In this document: in pieces, positions 1 through 7,138 of the stretch
Layout of the letters: every line of letters starts with the position of its first letter
Numbering within the stretch: position 1 is the stretch's first letter
Source of the DNA: Fidelibacterota bacterium
GTDB taxonomy: Bacteria; Fidelibacterota; UBA2242
Length of the DNA: 9,830 bases
Assembly: GCA_016936335.1 (NCBI GenBank)
Contig: JAFGXZ010000243.1
Span: forward strand, 1-9,830
Direction of reading: 5' to 3'
Notes under the pieces: model-generated
What the model saw: only the letters and a program-made list of their open reading frames with translations
What the model was told of the DNA's origin: nothing
The model's database searches: none
Translations under genes and position numbers: made by a program

Positions 1-1320
1 ATTGCCCATACTGACGACTTCATCTTTGGTATATCCGAAGATAATCTCGGTGCTGGGACAGACGAATGTAAAATTACCCGAATTGTCGGTTACAAAGACG
101 GCATCTGAAATGTTGGCCAGGGTCAGGCGGTAGAGATGTTCACTGATGGCGATCGCATCCTGGGCTGTTTTGCGGTCTGATATATTCCGGATTAATCCCC
201 ACATCCCCATGGGTTTACCGGATGGATTGGTCTGAAGGTAGATAGATAACTCGACCGGAAACACAGTACCGTCTTTACGGATATACTCTTTTTCATAAAT
301 GCCGGAATAACCCCTCTTGATAATCTGTTCGCGGACGATTTTTTGTTCGTACTGATGCCATTTTTGCGGGGTCAGATCTGCGTACCGTTTTTCCTTGATT
401 TCCGCCATAGAATAGCCCAGCATATCCAGAAAGGCCTGGTTACATTCGATGAAATGACCGTCCATATCGGTGGAGACCCAGCCGTCCCGCAGATTTTCAA
501 AGAGTTCGCGGTATTTTCGTTCGCTGGCTTCCAGAGCTTCTATTTGCTTTTTACGTTCGCCGATATCCCGGATGATTAATTGGATGGCGGGTTTTCCGTT
601 GAATGTTGTTGGAATTCCTGAGACTTCGACAAAAACAGGCATTCCATCCGAACGAACAAACACCTCTTCTGCACGGGGTTGGATTTTTTCTCCTTTGAGC
701 AGTTTTTGGATTCTCTGAATTGCGAAATCCCGGTAATCCGGGTGCACAAAATCAATGACTGGTCTGCCGATCAAATCCGCTGTGCTGTTCATGCCAAGCA
801 GCCTGATAGCCGCCGGATTGGTAAAAACGACTTTTCCTTCGGAATGAATGACGATAGCGTCGTGTGCAATTTCGACAATGTTCTTGTATTTTTCTTCACT
901 TTCTTGCAGGGCTTGCTGGGTAAGCCGCTGAAAGCTGATATTTGTTGCAAAACTCAAGGAGGCCGGCTGTCCGTTCCACTGGATCGCTACGGCATTCACC
1001 TGGATCCAGATGATTTCACCGTTCTTTTTAATGAGTCTGAAGGAGTAGATATTCGGTACGTCTTCTTCAAGAAGTCGTTTCTTATAGCGTTCCATAACCA
1101 GCGGACGATCATCGGGATGGATGAACTCAACGAAGGGTGTATTCTTTAATTTTTCTTCAGAATATCCAGCCAGCTCAACGACTTTTTGGTTACAATATAC
1201 CATTAAATTATTCTGAAGTACCAAGATGATCTCATTGGTTTTTTCAACGATTAGTCGCAGCTGTTCGGTACTGATTTTGGTCAGTGAATTGGCAGTCGTT
1301 CTTTCAAAAGATTTATTCAT
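1..1320 (-). CDS. Multi-PAS sensor protein (C-terminus outside window)
   Basis: The minus frame is open from an ATG at 1320 to the left edge (440 codons, no stop), so the C-terminus is missing. Four successive PAS domains can be read: about residues 21-130 (with GYSEE and FIHPDD), 142-256 (with HPDYRDF and ending IRDIGERKK), 267-384 (with NQAFLDMLGYS and ending LIRNISDRK), and a fourth from about 394 that is cut off after FGYTKDEV. The linkers carry the usual S-E-x-K/R-Y start and D-I-x-x-R-K end signatures. No signal peptide or membrane segment is visible, so the sensing part appears cytoplasmic. PAS arrays like this normally feed a histidine kinase or a GGDEF domain, but the output is not visible. 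The gene starts 5 bases after the preceding PAS gene stops and has no clear Shine-Dalgarno site, which suggests translational coupling in one operon. Confidence 0.9.
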   Translation of the reverse strand, partial: MNKSFERTTANSLTKISTEQLRLIVEKTNEIILVLQNNLMVYCNQKVVELAGYSEEKLKNTPFVEFIHPDDRPLVMERYKKRLLEEDVPNIYSFRLIKKNGEIIWIQVNAVAIQWNGQPASLSFATNISFQRLTQQALQESEEKYKNIVEIAHDAIVIHSEGKVVFTNPAAIRLLGMNSTADLIGRPVIDFVHPDYRDFAIQRIQKLLKGEKIQPRAEEVFVRSDGMPVFVEVSGIPTTFNGKPAIQLIIRDIGERKKQIEALEASERKYRELFENLRDGWVSTDMDGHFIECNQAFLDMLGYSMAEIKEKRYADLTPQKWHQYEQKIVREQIIKRGYSGIYEKEYIRKDGTVFPVELSIYLQTNPSGKPMGMWGLIRNISDRKTAQDAIAISEHLYRLTLANISDAVFVTDNSGNFTFVCPSTEIIFGYTKDEVVSMGN

Positions 1321-1325
1321 TGTTT

Positions 1326-1979
1326 TTAACTTTTATGATGTTTTTTCTTTGTAAATTCGGGATAAAGCTTTGCTATACAATCCGGGCAAATGCCGTGACT
1401 GAATTCGGCGTCTGAATGTTTCCGGACATAGAGTTCCACATCGTTCCAATAGCCTTTATCGTCGCGAACTTTTTTGCAGCTGGCGCAGATCGGGATCAGG
1501 CCGTTGAGCAGTTTGACCTTTTCCAGAGAGGCTTGTAGCTGCTGGATCAGAGCGTCTTTTTCCGCCTCAAGTTTTTTTCGTTCTGTAATATCCCGGAAGA
1601 TCGCCCGGGTATTGACCGGTTTTCCGTTTTCGAAACGGCAGTTGACGCTTCCTTCAACAGTTATCTTGCGACCATCTTTTGCAATGAAATCGGTTTCAAA
1701 GCGACCGATGTCTTGCCCCTGCATGACCTCAGTAAAAAGCCCGATACAGTGATCGCTGCAATCGGGGTGAATGATATCGAAAATATTCATGGACACCAGC
1801 TCTTCTTCCGAATAGCCCAGGGTGGTATACCAGGCCCGATTGGCATAGAGAAATGTTCCGTCCGGAGCAATACACTGAATGATATCACTGACGTTGTCAA
1901 AAAGATCCTGAAAGCGGGCGTTGTTATTTTCGAGTTCCGACACGTTGTTTGTGGGATTGTTGTCTGTTGTATTTTTCAT
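1326..1979 (-). CDS. Single-PAS protein with C-terminal four-cysteine module
   Basis: A 217-residue protein. One PAS domain spans about residues 21-133 (NRAWYTTLGYSEEEL, FDIIHPDC, ending FRDITERKK). It is followed by a probable coiled coil (about 133-158, rich in Glu, Lys and Leu) and a C-terminal module with Cys165-x2-Cys168 and Cys198-x2-Cys201, the latter inside SHGICPDC. The two CxxC pairs 29 residues apart suggest a bound metal, probably zinc, though this is inference. Similar tails occur on PAS, GAF and receiver proteins of many environmental bacteria, and I know of no assigned function. There is no kinase, GGDEF or DNA-binding domain, so the tail may be the output or an interaction surface. 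No signal peptide is seen. It lies 2 bases after an upstream paralogue with the same tail and 5 bases before a multi-PAS sensor gene. Confidence 0.88.
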   Translation of the reverse strand: MKNTTDNNPTNNVSELENNNARFQDLFDNVSDIIQCIAPDGTFLYANRAWYTTLGYSEEELVSMNIFDIIHPDCSDHCIGLFTEVMQGQDIGRFETDFIAKDGRKITVEGSVNCRFENGKPVNTRAIFRDITERKKLEAEKDALIQQLQASLEKVKLLNGLIPICASCKKVRDDKGYWNDVELYVRKHSDAEFSHGICPDCIAKLYPEFTKKKHHKS

Positions 1980-1981
1980 AG

Positions 1982-2551
1982 TTACGTCTCAATATCCGTA
2001 TTATTTTTGTTTAAAAAGCCGGGATACAGAACCTTCATGCAATCGGGGCAGATACCATGGGACAGCCGGACATTGTTATGTCTGTTAATAAACGCTTCAA
2101 CCGGCTCCCATTTATTTTCACTATCCCGGATTTTTTTACAATTGGCACAGATGTTTATCAAACTGCCGTGAAGATTATTTGCCTGATCGGATTCCGGCAG
2201 ATTGCTGATATTGGTGGCGATGGAAACAAAACGCTTTCCATGGTCCGGATAAACAGATACGAGGAATTTTTGATCAGTTCTGTTCAACTGCATTTCAAAA
2301 CGGGCGCGTTGTAATGATTCAACAACCGTGATATATCGGTCAAGGAACGGCGGGTCAATGGTCTGATAAACATCTGTCGCCAGTCGGTTGACGACATCCG
2401 TTTTCGACAGATTGTAGGCTTTTTCGAAGGCCGGGTTAACATCCAGAATGCGATAATTGACCGCTGATCCGTTTTCATAGACCATTTCGTGGATGATGAT
2501 TATTTCATCCATGGTCTGATAAAATCGGCTATAAATTTCAGAGATTTTCAC
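1982..2551 (-). CDS. PAS-like protein with C-terminal four-cysteine module (paralogue, GTG start)
   Basis: A 189-residue protein, first gene of the three-gene PAS operon. The N-terminal half is a divergent PAS domain (about residues 12-120, with ILDVNPAFEKAYNLSKTDV). The C-terminal module has Cys135-x2-Cys138 and Cys168-x2-Cys171 with SHGICPDC, the same spacing as in the next gene. Unlike that gene it has almost no coiled coil between PAS and the cysteines. I chose the GTG start at 2551 because an in-frame stop lies about nine codons upstream, a GGGA motif sits 5 bases before it, and the next candidate (ATG, residue 13) has no ribosome site and would trim the start of the PAS fold. Cytoplasmic location is inferred from the lack of a signal peptide. 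Ligand and output are unknown. Confidence 0.85.
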   Translation of the reverse strand: MKISEIYSRFYQTMDEIIIIHEMVYENGSAVNYRILDVNPAFEKAYNLSKTDVVNRLATDVYQTIDPPFLDRYITVVESLQRARFEMQLNRTDQKFLVSVYPDHGKRFVSIATNISNLPESDQANNLHGSLINICANCKKIRDSENKWEPVEAFINRHNNVRLSHGICPDCMKVLYPGFLNKNNTDIET

Positions 2552-2556
2552 TACTT

Positions 2557-2560
2557 TCCC
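2557..2560 (-). promoter_or_regulatory. Ribosome binding site supporting the GTG start
   Basis: On the minus strand GGGA lies 5 bases before the GTG at 2551. It is a weak but correctly placed Shine-Dalgarno site and is the main reason for choosing GTG over the ATG twelve codons downstream. Confidence 0.4.
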
Positions 2561-2602
2561 ACTTTTTTTGCCCCACGATTAATAGATCGGCGGCGGTTAA
2601 GA

Positions 2603-2630
2603 AATATACCGATAAAAAGTAATTATTGAA
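2603..2630 (-). promoter_or_regulatory. Weak candidate promoter for the PAS operon
   Basis: Read on the minus strand, TTCAAT (2625-2630) and TATATT (2603-2608) are separated by 16 bases, within range of a housekeeping-sigma promoter. The -10 matches TATAAT at five of six positions, but the -35 is poor. This lies in the 197-base AT-rich gap (2552-2748) between the patatin gene and the PAS operon, where I see no gene and no clear terminator. It is only a candidate, since AT-rich DNA gives such matches by chance. Confidence 0.2.
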
Positions 2631-2748
2631 GTGATTTTAAAATTTGCCCTTTCGATGTTGTTGATTTGATATATTTTACAATGAAAACACGACAGGTGCA
2701 ATGATCAATCGGTGAATTGTCCCGGTTTTCCCGATACACCGGCAAAAT

Positions 2749-3651
2749 TCAGTCCTTAAAAAAATCGGTCAACTGTTCACATGCCTCCCGATACCCGGTC
2801 TCGATGGCTTCTTTACCACGCCAGAATTCCCAGAATTGGAAACCTGACATATCAATTTGCAGCACAAGATCAGGATTACTGGCCAGGATTTCTTTATTTG
2901 AAAGTTCAGAGAGCAGGATCAAGATCGATTGGTAACCGACGTAAGTTAAGCGCGGCAGATGGTCAAGTTTTTTCAACTTGTTGATTTGAATGGCGTTTGT
3001 TATGCGTTCTAGGAAATTGTCCGGCTCATTGTCGTTGGGTTTTTGGGGTTTATCCACACTGATCCCGGTAAACAGGCCGTCAAGTTTTAATTGGCGGGTC
3101 TTCAGAACGTTGACGCCAAGGAGTGTATCATAGTCAAATTTCTCCAATGCCCGCAGCGGCAGGTTCTCCCGCAGTCCGCCGTCCACAAGCAGTGAGCCGT
3201 TGGCCTTCAAGGGCCGGAACACACCGGGTATTGAAATACTTGCCCGGACCGCATCGACAAGTCGGCCTTTGTTCAGATATAGAATGTTGCCGTTTCGAAA
3301 ATCGACTGTGACTGCTACAAATGGGATTTGAAGATCTTCGATCAGGGTGTTTTTACCGACAATTTCTTCCATGAAGGACACAAAGTTTTTGGGGTCCATC
3401 AGACCGCCGAGAGGAATAGATGGAGAAAGCAGATGAATTGTCTTCATCCGGTCAATGGATAATACGATGTCTTCGATTTCTGAAATGGACAAGCCGCGGG
3501 CATAAAAGGCTCCGATAATTGAGCCGGCGCTGGTGCCCGCCAGGAAAGCCGGACGGATATTGAATTCTTCCAGGGCTTTCAGGACGCCGACATGGGCCAG
3601 ACCGAGTGCGGCTCCACCGCTTAATGCAACCGCTGTTTTTCCTAATGACAT
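2749..3651 (-). CDS. Patatin-like phospholipase/esterase, RssA/NTE type
   Basis: A 300-residue protein of the patatin family, serine lipid hydrolases with a Ser-Asp dyad. The oxyanion-hole loop is SGGAALGLAHVGVL (residues 11-24). The nucleophile is Ser41 in GTSAGS, the G-x-S-x-G elbow. The catalytic Asp is Asp157 in VDGGLRENLP. Length and layout fit bacterial RssA/NTE-like proteins without cyclic-nucleotide domains. The position usually held by Arg or Lys in the G-G-x-R/K-G oxyanion motif is Leu16; Leu variants exist in the family as I know it. The reading frame extends upstream to an ATG at 3744, but the ATG at 3651 is preferred: AGGAG lies 9 bases upstream, the conserved domain begins at once, and the longer form would overlap the divergent gene. 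No signal peptide is seen. It probably cleaves acyl esters from phospholipids or lysophospholipids; the substrate is not readable from sequence. Confidence 0.93.
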   Translation of the reverse strand: MSLGKTAVALSGGAALGLAHVGVLKALEEFNIRPAFLAGTSAGSIIGAFYARGLSISEIEDIVLSIDRMKTIHLLSPSIPLGGLMDPKNFVSFMEEIVGKNTLIEDLQIPFVAVTVDFRNGNILYLNKGRLVDAVRASISIPGVFRPLKANGSLLVDGGLRENLPLRALEKFDYDTLLGVNVLKTRQLKLDGLFTGISVDKPQKPNDNEPDNFLERITNAIQINKLKKLDHLPRLTYVGYQSILILLSELSNKEILASNPDLVLQIDMSGFQFWEFWRGKEAIETGYREACEQLTDFFKD

Positions 3652-3660
3652 TGTTGTCGT

Positions 3661-3665
3661 CTCCT
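3661..3665 (-). promoter_or_regulatory. Ribosome binding site of the patatin-like gene
   Basis: AGGAG on the minus strand, 9 bases before the ATG at 3651. This strong Shine-Dalgarno site sets the start and argues against the longer in-frame ATG at 3744. Confidence 0.75.
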
Positions 3666-3738
3666 GATTGTATTGTTGAAATTTGATGGAAAAAATTGAA
3701 TTTTTCAAATAAACTCTGATTGTGTAAGTTATAATCCA

Positions 3739-4713
3739 ATGCAATTAATGATGTTCCATAAAAATTACCACCGAAAAACGTTGTTTTTAATTTTTGTTAT
3801 ACTAATGCCAATCAATAGCTCCCTTTTGGCACAATGGCATCACCGCTGGACGGTTTTCGAGCGTGATCTCGGTGCGGCTTTTTCCCTGGATCCTTATCAT
3901 AGTTATATCAGCCTGTTTTACCAGATTCAGAAAAACAAGCCGGTTTATATTTTTCAGGAAAATGAGAGTCGGATGTACCGGGACCTGCTTTTCCGTTCCT
4001 ATAAACCCGGCTATGGGCTTTTTGAGATGACGCTATATCCGACGACGGCGCTTTCGGCCTGGATTAAAAGCAGTTATAAAGATTTTTATGATGAATTTAC
4101 CGTATTCAAGGACATCAACCTGATCGGCAGTATTAGCAGCGGTTATCAGGAGCCCTGGTCAGCCAGCTTTTTTATCGGACAGTTGGCGCCATTTTTAAGC
4201 ATGAACGAAGCCGAGGAACTGGTTGTCGCCGCCACCGGCGCCAGCGGGCTGGTCCTTACCGGCGGCGCTTACCAGATTTTCAATAACTGTCTGGTACGGT
4301 CGAACTGGCACCGGGTTGAATGGAAGCTGAAGGGGGAAAGTACCCAGGCGGATCTTTCATATGACTGGGACATCAAGGCTGGATACCGCTTTTATAATCT
4401 GGACGAGATTGCCAATACAATCTTATTTGGTATTTCCCGCAAGCGAGTGAACCGGGGCAAGTTCGACTGGCGCTGGAGTCAGAACAGTGTCAGCGAATTT
4501 GAACTGCAGTTGCCGGTTTCCAACAACGAGAGTGGCATTTCACGATTCAAATATATTTACGGAAGAGTCATACCATTCCGGAAATGGATGGTCGGCCTGG
4601 GTGTGGGCGTGATTTACGAAAACCGCCGTGAATACGATGTTGAACAGAAGCAATTTTCAGCGGAAAAAGAGGAGAGCTGGAATCTCTATCTGACGCCCTT
4701 TGCCTACTGGTGA
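3739..4713 (+). CDS. Exported protein of unknown function, probable outer-membrane beta-barrel
   Basis: Not recognised as a named family. The N-terminus is a signal peptide: basic residues (HKNYHRK), a hydrophobic core (LFLIFVILMPI) and probable cleavage after SSLLA at residue 31. The mature part is rich in aromatic residues and has many short stretches of alternating polar and hydrophobic residues, such as ADLSYDWDIKAGYRFYN, SRFKYIYGRVIPF and WMVGLGVGVIYENRREY. It ends in SWNLYLTPFAYW; a terminal aromatic residue is typical of proteins inserted by the BAM machinery. I infer an outer-membrane beta-barrel, but ligand and role are unknown. The start is uncertain: ATG codons at 3739, 3748 and 3751 all lack a Shine-Dalgarno site, and all keep the signal peptide. 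The gene is divergent from the patatin gene and convergent with the TonB receptor gene, ending 20 bases from it with no visible hairpin terminator. Confidence 0.75.
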   Translation: MQLMMFHKNYHRKTLFLIFVILMPINSSLLAQWHHRWTVFERDLGAAFSLDPYHSYISLFYQIQKNKPVYIFQENESRMYRDLLFRSYKPGYGLFEMTLYPTTALSAWIKSSYKDFYDEFTVFKDINLIGSISSGYQEPWSASFFIGQLAPFLSMNEAEELVVAATGASGLVLTGGAYQIFNNCLVRSNWHRVEWKLKGESTQADLSYDWDIKAGYRFYNLDEIANTILFGISRKRVNRGKFDWRWSQNSVSEFELQLPVSNNESGISRFKYIYGRVIPFRKWMVGLGVGVIYENRREYDVEQKQFSAEKEESWNLYLTPFAYW

Positions 4714-4733
4714 CATCGCTCAAATGCTTCAGT

Positions 4734-7133
4734 CTAAAAATCTACGGTGATTCCGATGGTCGGCAACAGTGTACCGGAACTGGATGGTATGCGCTTCAGC
4801 TGATAAAGCTGTTCAACAAAAGGATCATTTGGATTGATAATAATATAATTTCCGTTTGCATCGGTTTCCGGGATAATAATGTCCGGTTGTTCCGATTGCG
4901 AATTGAGGGCATTCTGAATATCCAGGTAAACAAGTAACGACCAGCGTTGGAAGTTGAAGGTTTTATCCACCCGCACGTCAAGTTGCAGAAAATCATTCAG
5001 ACGGTTTGTGTTGAATCGGTAATAATCCAGGAATGGACGACCCTGGGTACTCCAGGCTGTAACCAGCGCCGATTTATCCAGATCGTAGGGAGTGTACGGC
5101 AGACCGCCGACAAAACGCCATTTGGTACCGACCTGCCAGTTGTTTTTCAATGGTTTTGACATGGTCAGGGTCAGAATATGTTGGCTGTCCCAGGAGCTGG
5201 GGATATATTTACCAACGGCATTTTCAAATTCGCTGCGGACAAAGGTATAAGAATATAAACCGCTTAAGTCGTTAAATACACGGTAGCGTCCCGATACCTC
5301 AAATCCGTATGACCGACCTTTGCCGGTTGATACGACTTCCTCGTCTCCGATTGTTCCAAAGTCGCCGCCTTTGCTTGCGATGCTGATGGAGTCATTGACA
5401 GAGAAAGGATATTTATCATAATGTTTGTAAAAGGCTTCAATCACGATCCGGGTATCAATACCTGTAATGATTTCAATACCGCCAATCAGATGGTCTGCGG
5501 CGATATAACTCAGATTGTTGACCTTGTTGATTAGTGTACCATCGGCATCGCGATAGCCCAGACTTGTGTAGGGTGGTAACTGATAATAGCGGCCAATGCT
5601 GGCATTAAGATTTAGATTTTTTGTAAGAATGTAGGACGCTGAAACCCGGGGTGATAACTGATCTAAAAAGTTAGCCATACTTTTCGAGTAGTTATTGGCG
5701 TCAACACGTAGTCCGCCGGACAATGTCAGTTGATCACGAAATATCGGTTTGCTGACCTGCCCAAACAAACTGTATTTGAAAAATGTCAGATCCGACGAAT
5801 AATCTTTAATGAACAGGGCATTATTTACAAACAGCTCCTGGTAAGTGGCATTATTGTACTTGACATGTTCCAGACCGCCGCCCAGGGTGACTTTGTAACC
5901 TCGGTCGCGCCAGGTGTTTTCAAAGCGAAATTTATTTTCGATTTCCCGGGATACATAGTCCTGAATTTTATTGTCGGGATTGCTGTCATCATTATTTCGG
6001 AATTTATAGGACTCATTGTTAAGCATATTGCGGCTGAGTACATACGTCTGAAAACTTTTTCCCATGAAGTGTGTATAGCTGGCCCCAATCATATAATTCC
6101 ACTGATCAGATTCCGGCAGGTAGTTCAGAATATATTGCTGTCCCTCGTCGGGGTCTTCAATGCTTAAATTGAGGCGGTTCTGATCCAGAGCTCCGAGGCT
6201 GAGAACGACCAACCTGTTTTTTTGATCGAAGATGGTTTCGGACTTGAATTGGTAATCATTGAATGTTGGCAGAAAGGGTAAACCGATCGCATCAAATAAA
6301 AATTGCAGATAAGACCGTCGAACGGAAAACAGGTAACTGCTGTTTTTACCAAAGGGACCGTCCATTGTATATGCAATTTCTGAAGCCCCGACCACTGCCC
6401 GGCGGTTTGTCCGTTCACGGTTGCCGGACTTCTGCTGGAAGTCAAAAATGCCGCTGAGGGCATTGCCCCGGCTGGCGGGGAAAGCGCCCGAATAGAAATC
6501 CACGGATTCAATAAAATCCGGATTAATGATGCCGACCGGTCCGCCGGAAGCGCCCTGGGTGGCAAAATGATTCAGGTTGGGGATTTCTATCCCATCCAGG
6601 AAAAAGCGGCTTTCGCTTGGTCCGCCGCCGCGGACAATAATGTCGTTTCGAAAAGAAACCGTTGAACCAACCCCCGGAAACGACTGGATGACTTTTGAGA
6701 TGTCCCGATTGGCGCCGGGGGCTTTTTCTATATCGGAGAGGCGGATTTTCTGGATGGAAAGCGGCGCATCGATTTTCTTTTTGAATTCTGAGGGACGAAC
6801 GGTCACCTGTTCAAATTCGATAGCCTGCTGTTCCATGGGAATTTCCACGAAGACGGATTTAACATTATTGACCTGAATTTCGGCGGAATAGGCGACTTTG
6901 TAACCGATAAATGAAGCCATCAGTGTATAAAAACCCGGTTCCAGGCCGGTGATCAGGAAATTGCCGTCTAGATCGCTGGCCGCACCGATTTGTTGCCCCA
7001 CGACAATAACATTAACGAAAGGCAGGGGATTATTATTCTTCTGGTCGTAAACCCGTCCGCGGATGACAGCGTTTTGGGCCAGCAGTTGAGTGGAAATAAT
7101 TGATATCAGGATAAAATATTTTATGATTTTCAT
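4734..7133 (-). CDS. TonB-dependent outer-membrane receptor with carboxypeptidase-D-like N-terminal domain
   Basis: A 799-residue outer-membrane transporter. Domains in order: signal peptide (residues 1-19, cleavage LLA-Q); a carboxypeptidase-D-regulatory-like beta-sandwich (about 22-105, with GRVYDQKNNNPLPFVNV and SDLDGNF); a short TonB-box-like stretch (FEQVTVRP, about 107-114); the plug (about 120-235, with IIVRGGGPSESRFFLDGIEI and SGAFPASRGNALSGIFDF); and a barrel to the end, finishing in ITVDF with the terminal Phe expected of BAM substrates. Receptors of this kind import ligands such as metal chelates, vitamins or glycans using TonB energy, but the substrate cannot be assigned here. No SusD partner is adjacent, which argues against a typical glycan-uptake pair. 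It begins 5 bases after the upstream DUF2271-like gene, so the two are probably co-transcribed and translationally coupled; there is no strong ribosome site of its own. Confidence 0.93.
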   Translation of the reverse strand: MKIIKYFILISIISTQLLAQNAVIRGRVYDQKNNNPLPFVNVIVVGQQIGAASDLDGNFLITGLEPGFYTLMASFIGYKVAYSAEIQVNNVKSVFVEIPMEQQAIEFEQVTVRPSEFKKKIDAPLSIQKIRLSDIEKAPGANRDISKVIQSFPGVGSTVSFRNDIIVRGGGPSESRFFLDGIEIPNLNHFATQGASGGPVGIINPDFIESVDFYSGAFPASRGNALSGIFDFQQKSGNRERTNRRAVVGASEIAYTMDGPFGKNSSYLFSVRRSYLQFLFDAIGLPFLPTFNDYQFKSETIFDQKNRLVVLSLGALDQNRLNLSIEDPDEGQQYILNYLPESDQWNYMIGASYTHFMGKSFQTYVLSRNMLNNESYKFRNNDDSNPDNKIQDYVSREIENKFRFENTWRDRGYKVTLGGGLEHVKYNNATYQELFVNNALFIKDYSSDLTFFKYSLFGQVSKPIFRDQLTLSGGLRVDANNYSKSMANFLDQLSPRVSASYILTKNLNLNASIGRYYQLPPYTSLGYRDADGTLINKVNNLSYIAADHLIGGIEIITGIDTRIVIEAFYKHYDKYPFSVNDSISIASKGGDFGTIGDEEVVSTGKGRSYGFEVSGRYRVFNDLSGLYSYTFVRSEFENAVGKYIPSSWDSQHILTLTMSKPLKNNWQVGTKWRFVGGLPYTPYDLDKSALVTAWSTQGRPFLDYYRFNTNRLNDFLQLDVRVDKTFNFQRWSLLVYLDIQNALNSQSEQPDIIIPETDANGNYIIINPNDPFVEQLYQLKRIPSSSGTLLPTIGITVDF

Positions 7134-7138
7134 GACTT

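Noticed and set aside
679..1149. A 156-codon plus-strand open frame opposite the multi-PAS gene
   Set aside because: It lies wholly antisense to a continuous, clearly PAS-like coding frame, has no recognisable domain, and is explained as a shadow of that gene.
1713..2171. A 152-codon plus-strand open frame across the two small PAS genes
   Set aside because: It is antisense to two genes with conserved PAS and cysteine motifs and has no ribosome site or recognisable domain.
2710..2741. CGGTG/CACCG inverted repeat after the patatin gene as a terminator
   Set aside because: The arms are only 5 bases, the loop is 22 bases, and no run of T follows on the transcribed strand.
3652..3744. N-terminal extension of the patatin gene to the ATG at 3744
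   Set aside because: AGGAG is placed before the ATG at 3651, the conserved fold starts there, and the extension would overlap the divergent gene.
4714..4733. Bidirectional terminator between the convergent barrel and receptor genes
   Set aside because: The 20-base gap contains no inverted repeat.
5730..6167. A 145-codon plus-strand open frame inside the TonB receptor gene
   Set aside because: It is antisense to the receptor barrel, which is uninterrupted over 799 codons; composition alone explains the frame.
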